Shown here in pieces: positions 22,001-27,200 of a stretch of 64,000 bases of DNA. Both the position numbers and the translations under genes were made by a program. The number at the start of each line of letters is the position of its first letter. Positions within the stretch are counted from its first letter, which is position 1. Source of the DNA: a virus. The stretch is taken from positions 28,613 through 92,612 of the IMG/VR virus record IMGVR_UViG_3300033004_000001; one strand, 5' to 3'. The notes under the pieces are model-generated. The model saw nothing but the letters and a program-made list of their open reading frames with translations. It was not told where the DNA came from and made no database searches.

Positions 22001-22194
22001 TGAAAAGAGAGATATCTGAATCTGAGATTTATTCAGATAAACAGAAAGATGAATTACATAAACTAATAGATGACAAAGATGTTAAATCTCCAGAGGATAT
22101 TAATGATTTGATAAAAATAATTTGTGATAAATATGGATCTCCAAGAGTTAAAATTACTCCAGGAGCTAAGAATAGATTTTCAATTAATGATTAA
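10051..22194 (+). CDS. Giant virion RNA polymerase polyprotein with a zincin-like motif
   Basis: A 4047-residue protein. Residues 3027-3033 read DFDVDKG, preceded by IPNQGQNHNMVVKVKEFLPE and an FPNELTTLTG segment. This matches the double-psi beta-barrel catalytic loop of crAss-like virion RNA polymerases (phage phi14:2 gp66 type), related to YonO and eukaryotic RdRP-like enzymes. A later segment, GKAVFSLSNSHHAMTQ, fits the conserved region after the metal loop. Residues 1610-1614 read HEAFH, an HExxH zinc-protease signature followed by a Glu/Asp-rich helical region. The N-terminal 400 residues include hydrophobic Gly/Ala-rich stretches (GFVAGMVLDGVITGGASMEA) that could help membrane passage on injection. 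Known enzymes of this type are packaged and transcribe early genes. Codon use shifts around bases 15490-15850. Polymerase identity is fairly sure; the protease activity is inferred from the motif only. Confidence 0.85.
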   Translation: MPNNKQQAQQEPTPSWALQRNRPTYNTVTGEFSPVSSLLDKDEHERIKKIPFTGGNAATYLGDAGESVYDKNLSRQNIDLKDEFRGQNQPAMAKLGAGLAKALITTGTTAADGIIGTAVGLGNMAVEQKGSAFWDNPFTNWMNDINNSAEKWFPSYYTEQEKNASFIGQLGYANFWGDKFLKNLGFVAGMVLDGVITGGASMEALGGKAIAAKLPEAIANAALKGSEALATASKAGDMIGLTSEIINNAKQLNRINKISQGVSSILSAQGMSRFMALDDANRFYTENYQKLQQQMQDGKIGLEDYNLKMASLKKASEGYGNADFLANVVVLGLSSGIQFKNLFTKGFTPSETIAKGIVGSVEAGYTYERPVIQHAAKIAKNILAESGMFQEQYAASVATSDFYQKKFDGKKQDKIDDIYHSIYKGLVDAYGSREGWNQGLLGSVIGLIGVPTISSKGLDWGGGIRGDIKEVREQNAANQEAARRLNEVLKSDDFKNNYQSLIRNLSLEDEKNEAAAKGDKFEVLNKQHDQFINDALQFIRAGRYEDFQNNIKFIRNSNAEEVKQLFKTKTNEDVTRELYGLKPKALEGHVFEKYTADEITDKLNENANKMLSNAKTIKDLYDAYSVKYPGISEDAKELLIYTASKLEDINERLNDINKESINKFGLDINNYIKLKKDGNIDLSSVAEGMEEYQKHYDQVIKEQELSGRFNPVDVENFERNFQDFPKLIITKADFIDLYRQNITAKGPEKVQETINKADEERKTVEGTAVIEPMPDDLVTYTNTDGETNVYKINQIDENDNVTLTPTDTEGVPTGEADIIVTKNDIKLYQKEGKGKEELSKTEPVNESETTTVPNKEFYPEHGRGLRDASVSISHSHWDGKLGKTVIRNEDFDKYISSPKNDITKDKVQFRIDTGTEDEYKSSLWRLHKKIKAKLDKGETFTEKEISDIVNSRRTTEDRDEYNSIVDTLPIKIDYITKDGEVFDKGLYYHDSNFIHQNKAGEWNIRIPREYKTPEAIKDYVQSEREKVRQNRKVLLTAILSGKDVILHNIKRISSIPNNTGKNRNIDEVLREIDPDINTNTIGLGIAIGKGKEKGIIWTGHGKDNLKGTGSPGHVFFQTNLTSDGEPETIKANISKLSQEHANILWDAIVTRSRKGSGGNQAILPNEDVQGLTVGNVINLLTAFGRGTDINHPDNVGKSHLKDKQLFIDNKLNLHYGDNIVDLHDVLKGTIDRNKARDKFVNWAVNNKNYNVAKEIPELGIELNEPMTRKFKLGSWVSDGTDTYSGSLIKNGFVQTDVAEFEKSGSLFHAPVTMVDLNESGLEIKPTQPIVNKAKRDAKLVDTQATKPSNKPKNTGTKKIEASEKLDIKPNDLEKIRSLPVGTDIYITIQGTAGEGSEVRKTEVPKLFVSVVDNKGKKGFQIQNPRARTYFDISTAEYMDDPNKILEVGDESVKQLSSLISQYSKEGFDVNIDTSKAIKKPIAKVESKVEEAYEEAKEKYGEVLTKLAEETPPTEEEPIDIKFTGDPLNDVETDPEGAPFKMVYDESRKYKPAEIEKEVKWFHDKLGKDIPIELREGLIDVAKVGGKKAFGQLTRDGITLSKIAEEGTVYHEAFHRVSLLYLDPIQREEIYKEARSKYPELSKSSTDRRVEENLAEKFKDYIQDKEKNPDHTLLGKIGEFFQNLWNLVKQIFTGPTRLTSLDIDKLFSSIQSGKFKSYKPLQENLDRLGFGTYELEYKDRQLDNVINFKMMKSLIRGLSSMIMEPVSYKLFKDEARTKYSSIDVKDSLSAINFGDLRKKIEKLRDDYDKHNNRNKQVIDIIEKGQLTPELSSQLKAEYGVDNTTRVATNAHLGLEKGLRLASLYQEVLDNYDTIFKDEIQNYIYNELGVKRIDNGDEDERVTNAETAAHDTEAYERSAKDSISNAIKFMLHGLHASGDKNPDTGLWEFVPFDEIWSRLSNDLHNKTTIEDMIKKLDSSNYFPYEQLAKKLKAGSELLRTQFYTSLRGHRYNFINAMFKEAAGRKKGELPNFSMYFTDADIENSAKNAVRLWGDVFAISDLVSEGAVNTKKLEKIIKDFDNIIEDYREATNTKALINTEDYKDRLVSILKDIHIDVDNKTIDNLLGDIIDSGKAGTEELALGQLIEDRLFNGLFSTNSTLYKYATGADVKSRVTLEPKTLFRNESIVTDLSRAFAKTNYENISDNISGADGGNKHVFSKNSLTTDVIHYLKTDDEYLDKLLSDVSSKYSHYLNQIKNNPRVRNRLKVGTFNALIKDNSSDSGRDYLDISPTEDFLYKLNATRFGTGNMILPTIAGRKTYYTLNGFDRIELKYQKLPSGELVIPDDIIDIFYKYAQGEANKIEKAWQTLKKYSKLDEKGNVIKGTTDFKNLVDNYHYVKEGKVNNIDKGQAYKYQHMFESFNEKGFDIKNEADVRDRIRKILQSDIDATIEYAKDNDIITSTTKDKKELLAPKLLDRDMVSELANKSYGGDIDAATRSILADYTVNTKISSIETMMMFMGDISFYFDKKTEDPAVDYAKRLAVLISTGTNYRETIPVDFENPTYGVITLTEQKLNSKYLDLITDKYREMLLKKYNKEQAEEILSKHLKAYEDIQPTDAMVLISPNMYKGESLRLGEWGDKEEAAFNILNSDKELSPEEEAIALGISEKPLKDVYFERVSYDIDNDNKLLIPTFDKMAKFTLNRRLVKGTYFEDLLDRMEAVGKYEGLEKVCEAKFTTAVKVGNRQSTEYFKNPNTNEQSVTDLTNVPIRQQSFKFLRRQVNTDPHEEQKVLYGTQAKKVTLLNISNDNDYNLGGKSTKGLDIKRNITKSLTTLSDKETNRLLDKLGADLKTGKMDSDLFYNTLLADAKTAGMSYPVQEALRRHIPIDLLPEKKWILQRFSAMANKHGIDVHFPGQQLILMSGYGLGLKSIPDETNNLRFLFDEKGKLSGSEVKLPVHVFKDVIPNYENMSWEQKVEWLKKNPNMLEGIVSYIPNQGQNHNMVVKVKEFLPEQMADVIIFPNELTTLTGKDFDVDKGFFARYNYKTNKDGKVSKVPFMTDDNSTPDQRYDKLLNEEFYNNRYIFTKEFYRDLQEARDNLYGSLDYKNKLLGDDKVKLETLFDLRKELSKRFDEASENEKAFYHKQLLTLDSRIDDVLYYNDLIKENDGLLKDYKSVIEEALVKNNILPSRDEFKKQHAEGKLDYFKQNTKQAIQNYYLDNVKSVLLNDNHFLSTSAPLGAVTGRLKKLEEKVTKAEEAGKKRSRDFTGPVAQANLKYQFGSGGQGKAVFSLSNSHHAMTQYADVSFRKDIGVGVKNDDGTYKNSLHEQYGNVERDGERVLISDWGSALIDAHVDIEKDPFIIKLNVVKPTYNVTSLLIRTGVGEKTFEFLSQPILKDFSKASINDDSEITTEQDKPIAVVRNKWNDLYEKSLKSEFKDVQESRREDVKIRTELAEYKPLDEDLLKLLQTPVRDSRWYFKQIKILDLFNTLDKGPAKELNRLVMASRVDTKKYGNNMTEIKMYLDAVRDLHKENIFTNLDKLLPYDSDTNTAKDVEDGTFNSAYLRNGPLLVSKLMSDRTITATPTFNSIIDRLVTLTKSKYARNKEGLLNHMADEVSAAYMSRFFTDKNLLNLNSKKVGSIMDRVTKFLETVNTNPNYKDKLKDNILIQSLIKGRDSMDGMTFFGIPTIKSNDNFTKDDLMFAWQDLLQSDDVTLRNFGKELFVYSFYTSGLKRGLFSIFHYVPPALLDELDINYVDPETNEKKSTILSYSDYTDGLLAQDVMSNTIYEGIDKEVFKNNWHNPKYVPQLNPIDVQNIIPRKSGDPAVVTIYGRYTIPKLRIGNNIYDQPIFKPYINYIVDEKTSHLMEYIGYHDIDKTPVYKVVGKMGYYNKGRVIKEYGLEESTLERNRIKEIPDETMLPFIEKAKMYESFIYIPPENRDIAENKRSEEEVENNDAKDKVTPTTGEGTTVETVKLKMITPDKEKEDLKREISESEIYSDKQKDELHKLIDDKDVKSPEDINDLIKIICDKYGSPRVKITPGAKNRFSIND

Positions 22195-22208
22195 TTATAT
22201 GTACTAAG

Positions 22209-22580
22209 ATGAAAGATAATAAGAATTACGGAATGGAAATAATAGTAGATCTTCATGATTGTAATATTAAGAGATTTACTAGAAAAAGTCTAGATGAGTT
22301 TTTCTTAAAGATATGTGAATTAAGCGATATGACTGCAGTGGGTAAGCCCAAATACTGGCACGAGTTATCTAATATACCACACCTTAAGGGTTACTCAGGA
22401 ATACAGTTTATAAAGACAAGTAATATACTAATACATACATTAGATATTACAAGAGATGCTTATATAAATTTTTTTAGTTGTAAAGAGTTTGATGTTGATC
22501 AAATTCTCAGCTTTATTACAGAACATTTTCAAGCAGGACGAGTATATCATAAACTAATATATAGAGGAGAAAATAGATAA
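22209..22580 (+). CDS. speD: SpeD-like pyruvoyl-dependent decarboxylase (AdoMetDC fold)
   Basis: A 123-residue protein matching the short bacterial S-adenosylmethionine decarboxylase proenzyme. MEIIVDLHDC corresponds to the family opening with DLYGC. Ser71, His76 and Cys91 sit in GIQFIKTSNILIHTLD and INFFSCKEFD. The Ser-to-His (+5) and Ser-to-Cys (+20) spacings are the same as in the bacterial enzyme, where Ser is converted to the pyruvoyl cofactor after self-cleavage. The residue before the Ser is Thr70, not the usual Glu. Phage-borne SpeD homologues are known and some act on arginine or ornithine, so the substrate is uncertain. No spermidine synthase gene is visible. It is the first gene of a coupled trio, and its TAA overlaps the next ATG by one base. 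Self-processing and decarboxylase activity are inferred. Confidence 0.82.
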   Translation: MKDNKNYGMEIIVDLHDCNIKRFTRKSLDEFFLKICELSDMTAVGKPKYWHELSNIPHLKGYSGIQFIKTSNILIHTLDITRDAYINFFSCKEFDVDQILSFITEHFQAGRVYHKLIYRGENR

Positions 22581-22969
22581 TGTATAAGATAGAATCTGGA
22601 GTATCTAAAGATAAAATGAGATACTTTATAGAACAAGGAGTGTCGACATGGGGTGATTATTTTATAAAAGATGGAGTTCTAAATTTTCAAATAGTTGAAC
22701 ATAAAAATGATATATATTCAAGACTTACTTTAATACACGAATTAATTGAACAAATGTTATTAGAAGCTAAAGGAGTTAATATAGATGATATTGATAAATT
22801 TGACTTTGAATTTGAAAAAGATCCAGAAAGAACATCTAAATATTTTGAATCTGGAGATGATCCTAATTGTCCTTATAAAGCAGAACATGATTATGCAGAC
22901 TCTGTATTAAAAGAAATGTGTACTAAAATGAATATTAATTTTGAAGATTATATAAATGACGAATTATAA
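22580..22969 (+). CDS. Small HExxE metallopeptidase-like protein
   Basis: A 129-residue protein with LIHELIEQMLLEAKGV (His53, Glu54, Glu57) and, downstream, CPYKAEHDYAD (His103). The His-Glu pair plus a distal His and acidic residues suggest a metal-binding helical protein. I recall similar small phage proteins with an HELxE helix and a later EH-x-A segment, but I know no proven function. It overlaps the SpeD-like gene by one base and the ATP-grasp gene by 14 bases, so the three are probably made together. It could be a peptidase, hydrolase or metal-dependent accessory of the cassette. The metal-site call is from motif only. Confidence 0.6.
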   Translation: MYKIESGVSKDKMRYFIEQGVSTWGDYFIKDGVLNFQIVEHKNDIYSRLTLIHELIEQMLLEAKGVNIDDIDKFDFEFEKDPERTSKYFESGDDPNCPYKAEHDYADSVLKEMCTKMNINFEDYINDEL

Positions 22970-24218
22970 GACTAAAGCAGTTATGGTATATGACTACGGA
23001 ACATTTGTAGGATTATCAGAAAGACTTGCTAGAGATTTCGGAAAAGTATATTATTACTCTCCTTGGAAATCTTCATTTCCTCAAACTAAGAATTCGTATT
23101 TAGGACTAGGGTTAAAGAATGTTGAAAGAGTTAATGAATTTTTTGATTATATTCAAGATGTTGATTTAATAGTATTTCCTGATGTAATGGATGGAGATTT
23201 ACAATTACATCTTGAATCATTAGGATGTTCTGTATTTGGATGTAGAAAAGGAGAAGAACTAGAATTGAATAGATTAGCTACTAAAAGATTACTAAAGAAG
23301 TTAGGATTACCAGTTGGAGAATATGAAGTAGTTAAAGGATTAACTAATCTTAGAAAGTATTTAAAAGAACATAAAAATATATGGGTTAAAGTAGATATAT
23401 TTAGAGGAGATTTTGAAACTTTCAAGTCAGTTAATTATGATTTTATAGAACCTAGATTATATGAAATTGAGGTTAATTTAGGACCAATTAAAGAATTAGT
23501 TAATTTTATATGTGAAGAAGATCTTCCAGATAAAGTAGAATTAGGATTTGATGGATACTGTATTGATGGTAAATATCCTACTAAAACATTATCAGGAATT
23601 GAAGTTAAAGATTTAGGGTATATAGGGATATTTAAAGACTATAATAAATTACCTGATCCCATACTAGAGGTTAATGAAAAGCTTTCCCCTATACTAAAAA
23701 ATTATGGATATAGAGGATTATTTAGTACTGAAGTTAGAATTGGTAAAGATCATAAAGGATACTTGATAGATCCTTGTATGAGAGCTGGCTCACCACCTAA
23801 TGAAGTGTATCAAGAGATGTATACTAATTTATCAGAGATTATGTATGAAGGTGCTAGAGGCAATATAGTAGATCCAATTGTTGAACATAAATTTGCAGTT
23901 GAAGTATTAATACATTCTACTTATGCTGAAACTCATTGGTTATCTGTTCAAGTTCCAGAGAAGTATTACAATAATGTTAAGTTTAGAAATTGTACTAGAC
24001 TTGATAAAGTACATTACATAATTCCACAGTATATAGGATTACCAGAAATAGGTGCTGTTACAGTTGTAGGAGATAGTATAGAAGCATGTACTGAACAAAT
24101 TGATAAAATAGCAGATGAAGTTAAAGGATTTTATATTGATATTCCATCTCATGCATTAGATAAAGCTAATGAAGAAATAGATAAGTTGAAAGAATTAGGA
24201 TATGATTTATTTAAATAA
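22956..24218 (+). CDS. PurD-like ATP-grasp carboxylate-amine ligase
   Basis: A 420-residue enzyme with an N-terminal Rossmann-like part, then LGCSVFGCRKGEELELNRLA (about residues 89-108), matching the PurD linker before the ATP-grasp domain. The nucleotide-binding strand is NIWVKVDIFRGDFET (residues 141-155, Lys145 likely binding ATP). The metal and catalytic end is FSTEVRIGKDHKG with YLIDPCMRAGSPPNE (residues 256-283), corresponding to the ExR and ExNxRxGDP elements of glycinamide ribonucleotide synthetase, with Asp272 in place of the usual Glu. ATP-grasp enzymes join a carboxylate to an amine via an acylphosphate. Adjacency to a decarboxylase, which makes amines, suggests the two act in sequence. 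The true substrates are unknown, and purine synthesis is unlikely with no other pur gene nearby. Confidence 0.82.
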   Translation: MTNYKTKAVMVYDYGTFVGLSERLARDFGKVYYYSPWKSSFPQTKNSYLGLGLKNVERVNEFFDYIQDVDLIVFPDVMDGDLQLHLESLGCSVFGCRKGEELELNRLATKRLLKKLGLPVGEYEVVKGLTNLRKYLKEHKNIWVKVDIFRGDFETFKSVNYDFIEPRLYEIEVNLGPIKELVNFICEEDLPDKVELGFDGYCIDGKYPTKTLSGIEVKDLGYIGIFKDYNKLPDPILEVNEKLSPILKNYGYRGLFSTEVRIGKDHKGYLIDPCMRAGSPPNEVYQEMYTNLSEIMYEGARGNIVDPIVEHKFAVEVLIHSTYAETHWLSVQVPEKYYNNVKFRNCTRLDKVHYIIPQYIGLPEIGAVTVVGDSIEACTEQIDKIADEVKGFYIDIPSHALDKANEEIDKLKELGYDLFK

Positions 24219-24220
24219 TT

Positions 24221-27200
24221 ATGATTAATTGTCCGAATAAGAATACAGATGCATGGAGGTCATTAAACTCTTTAGTTCCAGATTTATCTAATCATATCTG
24301 GCATAAATTAGAGGGACAAATCTCTGATAATGGACATCCTATGGAGGATGTAGATAGATTTAATAAGTTATTAGAAGATAATGATAATGATTATAAACAA
24401 ACTTATTTACAATTTCTTGGAGTAGAAGATGCCAAAATAGATTATCAATTTAGATCTGTTAATAATATAATAAAGAATATTATTAAGATTGATAATTGGT
24501 CTAAACAAATTAAGAATCAAAATCAATTATTTGATAAGATACAGAAGGATCTTGGTATACCTAAAGAACAGATTGAACTTATTAAACAATCTGAAGGAAA
24601 GGATATTAATGAAAAGTTATTAGATTTCATTAGTAAATATAGTTATACTATTGAAGTTAATACTGCTACAGATAATAAAAAATCTTCAGATGAATTTATC
24701 TTTAATGGAGATAACTATGGTTATGAAATAGTTGGTGATGATTATGGCACAGGAGCAGAAGAAACAGTTCCCACAAGAAATGGAATAGAGATTTCTCAGC
24801 AAGAATTTGATAAAGCTAAAGCAGAATATAGAAGAGATACCAATACTCCTTCTCAATACTATTCAAATCTAACAGTTCCAGGAGGTACTAACTATACAGA
24901 AAATGAAATACGTACACCTGATATTACACCCAGTATTAAAGGACATGCTCAGTTTAGTACAGATCAAGGTATAGGTTGGTTTAGAAGCGATGATAAAAAG
25001 AGAGATTTAACTGAAGAACAGATTAAAGAAGAATGGCCTTTAATTGAAGGGAGAAGAGTTTATATAGGTAAAAAATATAAGGATAGTAAAACTCGTCGTA
25101 TATTAGAAATACAATCTGATTTATTTCAGAAAGGTAGAGATGAAGAGGATTTAACTGAATATAAATATACTCGTTCCGATGAAGGAGAAATTAATTTTGG
25201 AGATGAAGATATTTATAGAGCAGAAAGAATGTTTTATGCTGGAAATGAAGAATATGAGAAAGGATTATCAACAAGATTTAGAGAAAAAGATGTAAAGAAA
25301 AATCAATTCTTACAGCTTCTAAACAAAGATAACAATTGGGTTACATTCTTTATTAAATCTATTATTCAAGATAGTGCTAAGAAAGGATATGAGAAAGTAT
25401 TATTTCCTAAAGGTGAAACTGCTGCTAAGGTTGAAGGACATGAAACTTTAGCAAATGAACTTACTAAAATAAATAATGAATTAGAACAACTTCAAAAAAT
25501 AGATTTATCCGAAAAAGGTATAGTAGAAGGAACTGGAATTAAGAATAAAATTGCTAACTTAGAACAACGTAAATCTGAACTTAAATCTCAAGGTATAGAA
25601 AAACTTAAACCTATTGAAGCATTTTATGAAATTAAAGTACAGAATATATTAAAGAAGATAGACCCTAATATTAAAACTATTACAGATGAATTTGGTAATC
25701 AATGGTTAGAGTACCAATTAACAGATAAAGATTTAAATAATATAGAATTTCAGAAAGCAAATGGAGAATCTTATATATTTAATAAGAAATTAAACGATCA
25801 AATTAAACAGATATTACAAAAATTATATCCAGAAGTTAAATTAAATTATACAACTAATTTAGAAGGAATTAGAGGACAATATCAAGCTGGAAAAATATTA
25901 ATAAACTCATTATCACAAAATACAGATACTCTTCCTCATGAATATGCTCATCATTATATTAAGATGTTTATTAAAAGTGATATTGTTAAACAAGGAATTA
26001 AATTATTTGGATCAGAGGAGAAACTAGTTCAATCTATTGGAGAACAATCCATTAGAGCATTAAAATGGTATCAGAAATTATATGATTGGTTAAAAGGATT
26101 ATTTAGTTCTAAACAATCATTATTAAATAACTTAACAAATAGTTTCTTAGAATATAATAGATTATTAGATAAATCTGCTATTTCTACCGAAAGAATGTAT
26201 CAAAAAATTACTAAAGAAGATGTTACTGGAGATACTAAGAAACCATTAAATGATGTATTATCATTACCAGAAGTACCTCTTGAATCTAAATTTACTAAGT
26301 TAGATAAGATGTCTGAAATTAAAGAGAAAGCTATAAAACGATTAGAATTTAAGAGAGAACTAAATATAAAAAGAAAAAAACCTAGTTTTGATCCTGAAGC
26401 AGAAAAAGTATTTATTGAAGAAATAAAAAAATTAGAAGCATCTCAAGCTATGCTTAGATTTACTAGAAGAGCATCAAAAACTGTAGATGGTATATATTCT
26501 CAATGGTTAAAGATAAAAGAAAAAATTAAATTAATAGATGAAGGTAAGCTAAATATAGATAAAAGTGTAGTATTAAATCCTCAAATATTATCTCAATGGG
26601 CTGACTATTTATCAGCTTTTGATTCACTTGAAGAATTTAGAAATGCCCTTGTAGCAGATGGGTCATTATATAAGGATGAAGTTCTAAAGAAGATGTTAAA
26701 TGATACTATTGAAAAAAAGAATGCAATTGAGAAATTATACGATGTAGAGGGATATGATATGATGGCTGGGTTTCTTGAACCTCATAATGATCAGATACGT
26801 AAAGATTTTGAAATTCTAGCTAGTAAGAGTTATAAGAAATTAACACCTGAACAGAAATCTCAAATATCAGAAGAAAGATACATTCAAGTTCAAAAAGAAC
26901 TTAAAGAAACCAAACTTAATGAACAAACTTTTTTAATGTTACGTAATGAATTACAGAAAGCTACAAGTGATATAGGATTAGCTAGACGTTGGGTTGGAAA
27001 TATTTTGAATTCTTCTAATCCAGTTATTGCAGCAGTTGGACAGATAATATCCTTTGCTGAAATGAAAGTTCATGGTAGGAAGATAGAAATTAGGAATAGA
27101 ATGATGCCTATTTTAGAGAAACTAGAAAAGTTAAAAAAAGGATATAAAGATATTAGAGATATATATGATCAAATTTTAGAACCTAAAACTAATCGTTTAA

